This document shows, in pieces, positions 26,013-36,678 of a stretch of DNA of 64,000 nucleotides. The stretch covers positions 7,512,001-7,576,000 of the forward strand of contig NC_091096.1 of the NCBI RefSeq assembly GCF_024713975.1, written 5' to 3'. The position numbers and the translations under genes were made by a program. Position 1 is the stretch's first letter. The number at the start of each line of letters is the position of its first letter. Source of the DNA: Paralichthys olivaceus. Taxonomy: Eukaryota; Chordata; Actinopteri; Pleuronectiformes; Paralichthyidae. A model generated the notes under the pieces. The model had not been told where the DNA came from. It was given only the letters and a program-made list of their open reading frames with translations, and searched no databases.

Positions 26013-28890
26013 ATGGCACCAGCAAAGAAGGTATGTGTTGAGTTTTGTCCTGAGTACCATCATGCAGAGTATCCATGCAGGGAATTATAAACAGTTGTTT
26101 TCTGGAATCCCAGGAGAAATACTACAGCATCTGTGATGTGACTTGTAAAGACTCTTGAGTCGAGCTGCTGAGGGACACGCTGTATATTTGCGCTCGTGTA
26201 TTCTAGACAGTTTTCCGAATGAACCTTCTGCACACCTGACACGTGGGATCACATTTCTGCAACCAACTGAAACTTTCAGCTGTTACTGGAGAAATAAGAT
26301 CAGTGACCGGACCTCTCACTACACTCTACACATTAGAATGAGTCAAACTGACCAGTGTTGCCTTCCAGCTCAGTGTGATATAGATGATTTATATTATTAT
26401 TTCTTACTAAAAGAGACATTGAGGTTTTTATTAAAAGATTAAAATTTTAATTTAAACCTTAAAATTAACCTTAATGAATAACAGATGATAATAGTTTTTT
26501 ATTATTGTAGAATTTCTAAGATTTGTTAAGTGCATTTTTATGTTAGGATTTCTCATAAACTGCGGTGGTGCTCAAGTCAGTGTGGTAACGGAGGATCTGG
26601 TGAACAGCAGGTGGAGCTTAAATAGATTCAGTGTTTTTGGTGACTAAAAACATTTGTGGAATAATGCACAAATGTGAATAGCCATATACGGTCTACATCA
26701 GTCCAAGCTTACGTTGATCCATCTTCACAGGGAATCTTGGAGCGTCTTGACGCCGGAGAAGTTGTGATCGGCGATGGTGGTTTCGTCTTTGCCCTGGAGA
26801 AGAGGGGATACGTGAAGGCCGGTCCCTGGACACCTGAAGCCGCTGCAGAGCACCCTGAAGCAGGTGAGAATTCTCTTTTTTCAACTTATATTGGCTTCCT
26901 CACTATTCCCTGCAAATAAAAATTCTCCATTAATTCTGTGTCATAGTCAGATTGTGTTATGATGCAATTATTTGTTTGATGATTCTCAGTGAGACAGCTG
27001 CACAGGGAGTTCCTCAGGGCCGGGGCCAACGTTATGCAGACCTTCACCTTCTACGCCAGTGACGACAAACTGGAGAACAGGGGCAACAAGCTCACCTTCA
27101 CTGTAAGTTAAACCACATCACTTTCATTAGAAGGAACAGATCATCATGATAAAATGACTCCAACCAGGAATGCTTTTATGGTGTTAATATTATTTCACGT
27201 GTGTCACGGTTGTCTGTATGATTCCGACCTTTGTTTTCTTCCTGCAGGGCGCTCAGATCAACGAGGCCGCCTGCGATTTGGCCCGTGAGGTCGCCAACGA
27301 GGGTGACGCTCTGGTTGCTGGAGGAGTGTGTCAGACTCCATCCTACCTGAGCTGCAAGAGTGAGACAGAGGTGAAGGCCATCTTGAAGAAACAGCTGGAT
27401 GTGTTCATCAAGAAGGACGTTGACTTCCTGATTGCTGAGGTAGAGTTGTTTTAAAAAAAAATATTTTGCAGCATTTGCAATACTTGAGCCAGTTTTGTCT
27501 CATTTGTTATGCTGGTGTCTGTATCCTGCAGTACTTTGAGCACGTTGAAGAGGCTGTGTGGGCTGTGGAGGTGCTGAAGGAGACAGGGAAGCCCGTGGCT
27601 GCTTCCATGTGCATCGGACCAGAGGGAGACATGCACGGAGTCTCACCTGGAGAGTGTGCCGTCAGGCTGGTCAAAGCCGGTGGGTTCAGTGTTCAGTACA
27701 TCCCTGAGATATCAACTATCCTTTTTTATTCTTAATAGACCATCTAAAAAATAATCAGAGTTTCAGTTTTTGATTACTGAGTATTAACAGAAGCATGATG
27801 TTTGTTCATATTAACTCATCTCGTCGTCACATGACCTCTCTGTAGTGTGACTAAGCAGGGCAATATTTTTAACTGGTGGTTGTTTTCTTTCATTACCAGC
27901 TGCACCGTTAACAATAATTAACAAAATTTGAAAAACTTCTATGGATTCAACACAAACCTTGAAACCACAACTGCAAACGACAGATCAGCTCACACCAATG
28001 CATGTTCCTCTGTAGGTGCCCAGATCGTTGGAGTCAACTGTCACTTTGACCCCATGACCTGCGTGAAGGCTGTCAAGATGATGAAGGAGGGAGTGGAGAA
28101 GGCCGGACTGAAGGCTCATTACATGGTGCAGCCCCTCGCATACCACACCCCCGACTGCAGCTGTCAGGGATTCATCGATCTGCCAGAGTTTCCCTTTGGT
28201 ACTAATAATGTGTTGCATTTAGATTTGAACATTCAGTTAATGTAATCATGTATAAAATGACACTTTCACTGGATGCAGGTATATGTGCCGTCTGCTGGTG
28301 TGATGCATGACAGCAAAGTCATCCATTCAATGTCCAACCAACCTGCAGGTGTATGTGTGTATAACATTAAATCTTCTGTCAGGTCTGGAGCCCAGAATTC
28401 TGAGCCGCTGGGACATGCACACATACGCCAGAGAGGCCTACAAGGCTGGCATTTTCTTCATCGGTGGCTGCTGTGGATTCGAGCCTTACCACATCAGGGC
28501 TGTGGCAGAGGAGCTGGCCCCCGAGAGAGGCTTCCTCCCAGCTGCATCAGAGAAACACGGCAACTGGGGTGCTGGTCTGGAGATGCACACCAAGCCCTGG
28601 GTCAGAGCCAGGTCAGTCAACATGTCACCGAGTAACATAAATATGCAGCTAATCTCAATCAAATGTGAAATATCAGTTTTTTGGTATTCTTGTATGTGTA
28701 TTTCTCTTTTAGAGCCCGCCGTGACTACTGGGAGAACCTGAAGCCAGCCTCCGGCCGTCCCCTGTGTCCCTCCATGTCTCACCCTGATGGTTGGGGTGTT
28801 ACCAAGGGCCACACTGATCTCATGCAGCAGAAAGAGGCCACATCTCAGGACCAACTCAAACAGCTGTTCGACAGGTCAAAGAGCCAATGA
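26013..28890 (+). CDS. bhmt: betaine-homocysteine S-methyltransferase, tandem copy 2
   Basis: Eight coding exons: 26013-26030, 26731-26863, 26990-27102, 27248-27439, 27532-27679, 28016-28198, 28383-28611 and 28713-28890, encoding 397 residues. Lengths of exons 1-7 equal those of copy 1 exactly, with the same phases; only the last exon differs. It has the same enzymatic role: zinc ligands Cys210, Cys292 and Cys293 and the substrate-pocket Trp and Tyr are all present, so it should be active. The C-terminus ([17 protein letters not shown]) and the Gly in PFGLEPR are closer to human BHMT than copy 1 is, so this is probably the more conservative copy. Whether either corresponds to mammalian BHMT2, which uses S-methylmethionine, cannot be told here; the fish pair may be a separate duplication. 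It lies head to tail with copy 1, 533 bp from stop to start. Confidence 0.96.
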
Positions 28891-29175
28891 GTCACTCTCC
28901 TTCAGACCTGGCAGCAGAGCTGATGGTTCCATTAAACTTGAGTCAAACAGCCGCGCTGTGGAGCAAACTGATGCTGCACGGCGTGTGTTCACTCTCTGTA
29001 AACGGTGCTTCAGCCAACAAACATGTCAGGGTCAGAATCCTCACTTGAGACGACTTCTCTACCTCTGTTGATTAACTGTGGTTAATGTGACGCCACAGAG
29101 GTATCTCAAGTTAGGAGTCAGCCTGTGTTAAGATTGGGACCTTTTTGTTTTCCATGACGACGGACCAGTTTGTGT

Positions 29176-29196
29176 AATAAAATAAGATCTAATAAA
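29176..29196 (+). terminator. two poly(A) signals of bhmt copy 2
   Basis: AATAAA occurs at 29176-29181 and 29191-29196, about 290 bp after the stop codon. Confidence 0.6.
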
Positions 29197-29199
29197 ATG

Positions 29200-30235
29200 G
29201 GAATTGGTTACTTACCAGTTATGATGTTTCATGATGTTGATGGGCGGGTGAGGGCAGGGTGGGGGTACTCTCTATCTCACCATGCACACAAAGCTTCAAT
29301 GCAATGAGAATTAGTGGAAAAAGAAGAGGAAACAGATGAATGAACTCATCAAGTAGCAGGCAAACATTTTTCAAGGTACACTTTACATATAAACTATACA
29401 ATACAGCAATAAAAGCTCTCAGCAGCCTGACAATATGATGTCAGAGTTCTGGAAATTAGCTGGCTTTAGAGACTCGTGCAATGAATGTGCAATCCAGTAG
29501 ATGGCAGTGTTACAGAATCATGGCCTCTATACGTGACAGCATTTACAAAGAGCCTTGTATAAAAGATGTTCCAGCAGCTAGCAGCTGTGGTAACTAGTTG
29601 GGACTGACTTCATCTTCTAACACCATGACAATCATAATGTTTGAGGTGTCAGCTCTAAAGTACAGGGTGATGTGTGTTTGTGTAATAAAATGTGTGTATG
29701 ATGAGGCCAAAACACCGAGTGATACCAAAGAGTCTCTCAAGATATGAATCTGTTCATTACCTTTCCAAAGCAACAGGACAGATTCGTATTTTAGCTTCAT
29801 TATAAACAATATTGTCAGTGAATTAAAAACGAATGCAGTCAAAAACATCGTACTGCAATAAATCCCTTTTATCTGATGGTTGAGAAGTTCAGTTTCTGTT
29901 GAGGCTGTTTTACAGAGATGTCGATTGAAATGCATGATCACTGTGGAGGCTGTTTGGCTGTTGTGTTACAGTAAACAGTGTTTTCATTATATTACTCAGG
30001 ATAGGCTCAATAACAGAAACATCTCTGTCTAATGCAATATAATTCAAAATCAGAAACATCAACTACATCCTCCAGCATTCCTCTACACTTTGATCAGCAC
30101 CTCTACCAAACAATGTCAACGAGACTGAACATTGTGAAATCATAGTTTCAGCTTTGTATAGCTAGGTGTACCTAATAAACTGATTGACTGACGTGTTTTC
30201 TGCTAGTGACACATCTTCTCTAATAGAACGTCTCT
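29200..30235. other. intergenic spacer between bhmt copy 2 and kgd4
   Basis: AT-rich with no open frame of coding character. I see no recognisable exon, RNA gene or defined repeat. Confidence 0.6.
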
Positions 30236-30239
30236 GCTG

Positions 30240-30330
30240 CTTTTCTCGATTGTGATTGGTCGAGCGTCATCCACTTGATCCGGTTTTTATTGTGAGAGGC
30301 GGAGGGACATTAAAGACATGAGCTGTGTCC
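30240..30330 (+). promoter_or_regulatory. probable kgd4 promoter with inverted CCAAT box
   Basis: ATTGG at 30255-30259 (an inverted CCAAT) stands just before a GC-richer zone that continues to about 31030. No TATA box is evident, as expected for a housekeeping mitochondrial gene. The assignment to kgd4 is positional. Confidence 0.4.
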
Positions 30331-30543
30331 TCACCTGCCGCTGTGACCTGATATTTCCAGCAAACACTCACACCACCTCGTCTTTCTCCTCGTTTCACGG
30401 TGAAGGACAGAGGACACTTGTCCGGATTTGAATTGGAGCGGGTCGAGGTCTTGTATTGGTCTGTTTCCGGGAGGGATTCGGCTGCAGGATGCCCTGAGAT
30501 TTGACCTTTTCTCGGGACCAGCAGCCGCTGTCACCAGCTGGAG
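30330..30543 (+). other. candidate noncoding first exon of kgd4
   Basis: The stretch ends at a strong donor, CTGGAG|GTGAGG, and a usable acceptor (ACATCCTGCAG) lies at 30661 before the kgd4 start codon. This predicts a 118-bp 5' UTR intron at 30544-30661. The acceptor is followed at once by another CAG, so two acceptors three bases apart are possible. There is no transcript evidence; this is inference from splice signals. Confidence 0.35.
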
Positions 30544-30813
30544 GTGAGGCTAAGCTAATGGAAGCTTCAGGATTTAAACGCTGAGTAGTTTATTGTTTAT
30601 TCGCGCTGGTGTGTTTGTGTGTTCTGGGTCTGATCGGTGTCTGTTACCTGACATCCTGCAGCAGACCCGTGTCATCATTATCCTCAGCACCACTGTCGTT
30701 CTGTGCGTTAATGGTATAGGCTCTACAGGGCAGCGGAACCACAGCGCCACCCCTCGGCTTGTCCTCGCAACTCCCACGCAAGCGCTTCATCCCGGAAGTG
30801 AACCCGTGAGGTC

Positions 30814-32828
30814 ATGGGAAGCAAAGTCAGCTCCAAAATGGCTGCCCCGGCCGCTCGAGTGATCCAGGTAACGTCCCCGCCGAGGGTTTGAGTTCTTCCA
30901 CGGCTGATTCACCCGCTCGTGTCGCGCTCAGACGAACACCGTGGAGTCGACACGTGTTTTTAAACGTCGTGAGGGGTTTGACCGTGTTGTCTCTGAGGCC
31001 GCGGGCAGGAATCAACCCTCGTACCCTTGTTGATGTCCTTGTTCAGACACTCGGAGTCTCGGCTGTTGTCACGTTCAGTCTCCGAGTTTCTGAAGAAACG
31101 TGAAAGTTACGAGACGTTTTTCACAGTTTGAGCTTCAGTGTTTGTTCAGATGATTTAGTCCCAGAGATGAAACTGATGTCAGAATGTTCACAGAGTGGAA
31201 ACATCTGGAAACATTGGTGTTCTGTTGATGGGGCTGCCATTGATGATTAATATAACTTGATCTTTGTGTTTCATCATTTTCACTCAGTTTCTAAATAGAT
31301 TAGTTTGGTATCTGGTGCTGTCTAAAACTCCAGTGTGCTCAGTTCACTATTACAAAACTCAGCTGTGAATGAACTGAACTGGAAAGTTGAAATGTTTGAC
31401 TTTTTCTTTTCTTTTTTTAATTGTATTTCTGTTGTCATGTGTCTCAATCTGCATTTAGCCAACGGACTTATTATACCTGTTGTTGTTGTTAAGCACTTTA
31501 TAACATCGTTTAAAGCAAAGTGCTAAATAATAATAATATTGTATATATGTAGAATTTCTGCTTGATAACTAACTCTCAAACAAAAAGCTCAATTGTTTGA
31601 TTTCTGTTAATCAATAAACCATTGAATCTTAGTGCTGGGTGATATGGTCTAAAATGGTGTTTGGATAAATAAAAAATGATAATATTTTCTTCTATTTTAT
31701 CCTTATTATTTATTTTAAGTGTAAAGATTTTTACTCCCGAGTGAAGTTTGTGGATTTAAATTCTTCTTTATGAGCAGAAAATGACAAACGCTTGATAAAC
31801 AGCAAAACATTTTATAAATCGGTACAAAACAGTCAGCGTCATATTTTCATGAACCTACTGTTAACATACTTGTAACTGTGATGTTTGTGTTGTTATCCAG
31901 GCTGTCCGGCCTCGTGCTCCACTGATCAAGTTCCCCAACAGACAAGGAGTCCCAAGACCCAATGGTAAGTGTGTACCTTCAGTCAGGCACTGAAAACAGA
32001 GGAGCTTTCTCACCTCGCTGTCGTGCCAGATTAGCACGTTCACCTGTGGTCTCGTTTCCATCGCTGCCGGTCAGAGCCGGGGTCGATTCCTGAGGTTTAA
32101 CTACAATGAATGTGCTCTCTTCTGCTGCAGAGTTTTCACCGGAGTGAATGGAGATTGTATTTACTGCCGTTGGTTGTTTAAGGGGTGTTTTTGATGAATC
32201 TGGTATCTTCTCTTGGCTCTCTCAAGCCTGATGTACCACTGGAGTTTAAGATTTATGCAGCAAAAGTTCATTATAGATTTTTTAAGGTTTTTAACACATT
32301 TGTTTACAATGTTTTTTTACACAGAACTGATGATTTATCATCTTCCAGGTTGTCTCTGATTTGATTTCCATACATTGTTTTCTCCCTTTTCCTTTTAGCC
32401 CAAGAGGCATTAAAGGCATCAGCTGTTAACTTCCCACAACACAGCGCTGGCAGCCCACCTTCTGCCGCAGCACCGCCTTCACTATCAAGACCTCATGTAT
32501 CTTTGACCCCGATCCCCGGCACGCCAGACACACTGGCATCGATTCAGCTTCTCCCTGCAAGGTACCGGAGGAGACCGCTGACCGCAGATGAAATGGACTA
32601 CATCGAGGTGAGGGGGGGGAACTGACCACATACATTAGACTGCACTGATGATTCACACTGAACAACGTGGCCCCTTTTTAAAACCAAGTTAGGTGGGTCG
32701 AGGTTGTGAAAAGGATAGAGAGCAGTTGGAACATGATCTTTGTACATGTGTCACGTAAGAGGAGCTTGCGTCATGTTTCTTGCTGATAAACAGATTTTCT
32801 TTCTTCACAGCGCGGCGGACCTGAGTGA
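30814..32828 (+). CDS. kgd4: 2-oxoglutarate dehydrogenase adaptor subunit KGD4 (formerly mitochondrial ribosomal protein S36)
   Basis: Four coding exons, 30814-30867, 31901-31964, 32399-32607 and 32811-32828, encode 114 residues; the human protein has about 103. The N-terminus MGSKVSSKMAAPAARVIQ followed by PLIKFPNRQG matches human MMGSKMASASRVVQ / PLIRFPDRR. The C-terminus ...YRRRPLTADEMDYIERGGPE keeps the conserved E-x-I-x-RGGPE tail, encoded partly by a tiny last exon of six codons including stop. In the family this mitochondrial matrix protein tethers the E3 subunit to the E1-E2 core of the 2-oxoglutarate dehydrogenase complex; the older ribosomal name is considered a misassignment. The linker is richer in Ser, Pro and Ala than in human. 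A second in-frame Met at codon 9 could also serve as start; codon 1 is preferred because MGSK is conserved. Confidence 0.93.
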
Positions 32829-32939
32829 CACGACCCGACTCAAATCACTGCAGCCAAAGTCCTTATCTGTTGGAAATCAGTATGTGTCTTGAATTCTGTT
32901 CCTCAGCACAAAGAACCTAATGCCGCATGAGACATGTAG

Positions 32940-32945
32940 AATAAA
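32940..32945 (+). terminator. poly(A) signal of kgd4
   Basis: AATAAA, 112 bp after the stop codon. Confidence 0.6.
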
Positions 32946-32949
32946 ATAT

Positions 32950-33495
32950 TATATAAATCCTGTTAAAATGTACATATGCTTATTATTATTTAGATGCTAA
33001 ATCTTAATTGTTTTTCATTAGAAAGTTCATATTAAGGGACATCTCGCATGTATTTCACAATTAAACCATAACATGGTTTTCTTATTTTCTCAACGAGCAT
33101 CTCAACTATTTCAAACACTGTTTTTCACATTCATTGTAGTTAAACCTCAGTTTGAACAGTATAAACGCTCAGAGTTACATTTTCCTGATGTCGTATAACT
33201 TCTTTGAGCTTCACTTGCACTACAATACCCATAATCCAACCTCGAGGTACATGGAGTAATATCACCAGTGGGTTTCTTTGCTTTTCATGCTGAAGAGATA
33301 CTGGAGAAGTACTGAGTTAAAAATAGTGTTGAGTTCATGTGAACGACTGGATTGAAATAATTAAAGGATTACTGTATTTTGATTGTGGTGTTCCCATGCT
33401 TGATGTAGATATGTAAACGAAGATGATTTAAATCAGGGGACGTCACTGTCTGCAACAACATATTAACAACATATATTCAACATCAGTTTTCAGTA
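32950..33495. other. spacer between convergent kgd4 and pdxp
   Basis: AT-rich DNA separating two genes that meet tail to tail. No further feature is seen. Confidence 0.55.
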
Positions 33496-33501
33496 TTTAT
33501 T
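33496..33501 (-). terminator. candidate poly(A) signal of pdxp
   Basis: TTTATT on the + strand is AATAAA for the - strand gene, about 770 bp past its stop codon. Other A/T-rich variants are nearby, so the exact site is uncertain. Confidence 0.35.
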
Positions 33502-34270
33502 GTTACCGTTGCTGGCATGCTCTATATGGTAAACATCAACGACATTGAGGTTACACAACAGTGCAGTATGATCAGCCACCATCAGTGTGCTACCGGCTTT
33601 CTAACTATCAGTTCAGTTGTCTGTTAAGTATTCAGATGAACGTTGGCACAATTAGCTCAGACATGACAGAAAAGGCCAAAAGTGAAAAATACACTTCACT
33701 ATTTCTCGACTTGCAGATTTTAATCTCAGTCTAAACCGGAGCTGAGAAAAGCTCCAGAGTTTTTAAGTTTCTCCTCTAATCATGAATGAATGGAGGAGAA
33801 GTCACAGCCAGGCAAATACACACAAGTTAAACTTATCTGTGTTCATGAATACACATCTGCCCTTTTTCTGGCAAGATAATAAAAGAACCAGCTCCTAAAA
33901 CACATGAATGCCATCAGAGAACAATTCATGGCTTTACAAAAATACCTCTGGATGTTCAAAACTCCAATATCAAACACGACCTATGAACAAGTGCAGTATA
34001 TTCATATATGAACGTAAACACAGCAACAAGGAACCGTCAAGTCACAAATGGGCACGACACGATAAGAAGCACTGAAGTATGCACTGGATCACTGGGATTC
34101 TTTTCAGGAGAATATTCTGGCCTACGCACGTTCTCCCCTGGAACATTTATGGTTTGGGATCATTTTGGATTGCAACGTTTACATTTTTAATTTTGCATTC
34201 GCCAGACTAAACATTGCATTGAAATGTAGTAGATGCGATCCGTGCTGCGCACCGGAGGCAGAAGGACTCA

Positions 34271-36437
34271 TCAATTGCTCTGTTCGTCCAGTTCCTCAAA
34301 AGCGGGTAAGAAATCAGCAATGGTATCAACCACGTAGTCGGGCACCAAGCTGTGGTTGGCGGTCAGCTCGCTATTCCTGTACTCCTCAGCCTCCTCGATC
34401 TGAGACACGCCGGTGAGAGTGAGCATGGTGTCGAGGCCGCAGTTAAACCCGAACAGCATGTCCGTCTCCAAACGGTCGCCGACCATCAGGCACTGTGCAG
34501 GGTCCACCCCCCTGAACTGACTGGAGATGCACTCGAACATGAAGCGGCTGGGTTTGCCGATCACAGTGGCTTTGCGGCCAGAGGCCACCTCCAGTGCTGC
34601 AATGAGGGACCCAGAACCTGGGGGGGGGGTTAAGACAAGATCAAGGTTAGATTAAAGTGAATCTTCTGCGACATCCTCTCGTCCAACTGTCCACTCTCCT
34701 GTGCTTTAGTCACCACTGTACTAGAAGTCCACAGCAAACCACACGTTTCACAAACAATTCAAAAGAGCGATGGAGGGAGATTCATTCTGCATCATTGACT
34801 AATGGTTGTAATTAGGTGCAAGAGAAAGCCAATACATTTCTGCCAGTTTCTATTTCTCAGGTGTCTGAATGCCGTGCTGCTAATTTGCAGGGAGCAAAGT
34901 GCAACATGGAACTCAACCTGCTGGTTCCTGAAACTTTCCCAAGAGGCCTCACACTTCCTGGAACCCTGAAAGGCAAACGTTCACTTTGTATCGGTTGATT
35001 GTTTCTGTAATGTGTACACACACCAATACAAATCTAAGGCTGTTCAAGCAGTTTCTAAATTACTTCTATTTTAGGAGACATATTTGTGGGAAGGCATCAG
35101 GAAATGAGGAGAAACAGGATGAAGAGGAGCAACGACACAAGTCGTTATCACGATAGAAATGTCGAAGCCCTGCAAAATAATTGTGTCTATGATAGTTTAC
35201 TTGAATATACCTGTTTGCTGTGTGCACTGGTGGGTAACAGGTAACGAGGTACATCACCAGTGCATCACAGTTAATACTGTGTCTGGTTTGCAGGTCAACC
35301 TCAACTGTGAAGTTACATTGTTGGTTGAAAACATTTTGTGGTGCCAAACGATTTATCAATGAAACCGGTCGATATGAGCCTTTCACAGACACATCAGTGT
35401 CAGCATTAATGTTTGCAGTCATGTGCCAGTGTCAGAATGTTTTTCTTTATCCAAGTTCTGTAAGTTTAGTTGTATTTGTAGTCTTTTTATTTATAATTAT
35501 AATAAATTCTGGGGTTAAATAGTGAAACATCAAGCTTTAATTACTTTTTTGTCATAAGGGGTTGATAACTACACCTTAGAAAATAATATATTCTGGCTGA
35601 TAAATAAATATTTCAATTCAATTAATCTCTATAAGTCTGGCTCGAGCTGTCACCCAATGAAATCATAAAGACTTACTGTAGCTTAATAATACATACACCT
35701 GTATAGAGATGTTATCAGTGTGAGGCTCTGGTTAAGGGCCCTCTGACCCCTCTGCTTCCTGGGCTTGTACCCTGTAGGCCCTTGCAGTAAAACATCTCAT
35801 ACAGTATCACTGGGACATCAATAAAGTGAATAAAACATATAATACCTGGCAGTATCCTTCCTCCTGACAGGGGGTGCCAGGGGTCGTTGTCGGTGGCCAG
35901 GAACAGACACTCCGGGTCCCGCAGGAAACACGAGGCTTTGGCCAGTTTGAGAAAAGTCAGTTTATCGTCGTGTCCCACCAGCACCGCCTTGACGTCGGGG
36001 GCCAGGGCGCAGTCGTAGATGGTGGCGTCCGGGTCGTCGTCCTCCTCCACGCAGGGGATGCCCGCCTCCTGCAGCTCCCTGCGCAGCCCGTCGCAGCCGA
36101 TGACGAACACCTGTCCGCGGATCTTCACCACGTCCCGCAGGTAGAGCGCGGAGCAGTAGGACGAGCTGAAGATCTGCTCCAGCATCACGTCGGTGAAGCC
36201 CAGTCGGAAGAACTTGTGCACGTAATTCTCCCGCGGCCTGGTGGAGTTGTTGGTGACGAACACGACGTTCTTCCCGCGGCGGATCAGCGAGCTCACCACC
36301 TGGGCCGCGCCGGTCACCGCCTGCTCCCCGTGCCAGATGACGCCGTCGCAGTCGAACAGGAAGAAATCCTTCGCCTCCATCAGGCTCCGGATCTGCGGAC
36401 CTCGGATCTTCTGGCAGCCTTTGAACCCCATCGCCAT
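34271..36437 (-). CDS. pdxp: pyridoxal phosphatase (chronophin)
   Basis: Two coding exons on the - strand, 36437-35846 and 34617-34271, encode 312 residues; human PDXP has 296. It is a HAD-superfamily phosphatase with a C2 cap. Motif I DCDGVIW holds the nucleophile Asp29 and acid/base Asp31; motif II lies in VTNNSTR; motif III Lys in VIGKPSRF; motif IV in MVGDRLETD. The cap segment ATDNDPWHPLSGG, with the His of the PLP pocket, matches PDXP rather than phosphoglycolate phosphatase (PGP), whose equivalent is quite different. Known roles are dephosphorylating pyridoxal 5'-phosphate in the cytosol and, in mammals, cofilin. Exon 1 is very GC-rich and leaves a long antisense open frame, which I treat as a shadow. 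The start is the first Met of the open frame; a second Met follows at codon 3. It meets kgd4 tail to tail. Confidence 0.92.
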
Positions 36438-36650
36438 CCCGGCGTTTCCCTCCGTCTCCTCCGTCTTTCACCTGCTAGTGCTCCGCCACGTGGAGAACTG
36501 GGTCATAATGTGGTGGAGAAGCGCGTGAAATCCAAAGTAAACAGATGAATGCGGGAGAACAATCACATCAGATCGTCGCTGCGGTCAAACTCACGCACAC
36601 AGGACTACATAAACATTGACGTCTGGACACGCCCACGCCGTCAGCACCGG

Positions 36651-36678
36651 CCAATCGCAGCGCAGCACTTAGACCAAT
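36651..36678 (-). promoter_or_regulatory. two CCAAT boxes upstream of pdxp
   Basis: CCAAT at 36651-36655 and 36674-36678 lie 214-241 bp upstream of the pdxp start, inside a CpG-rich stretch and without a TATA box. A paired-CCAAT, CpG-type promoter is plausible. Confidence 0.4.

Noticed and set aside
32040-32100. GGGTCGATTCCTG block in kgd4 intron 2 resembling a tRNA T-arm
   Set aside because: No matching D-arm or acceptor stem within 80 bases.
34271-36437. Assignment of the HAD phosphatase as phosphoglycolate phosphatase (pgp)
   Set aside because: The DPWHPLS cap segment and the MFECI / LFG region match PDXP and not PGP.
35874-36548. 224-codon + strand open frame
   Set aside because: It is the antisense of pdxp exon 1, whose high GC content removes stops; it has no family resemblance and is rich in Val/His/Gln as expected of a shadow.
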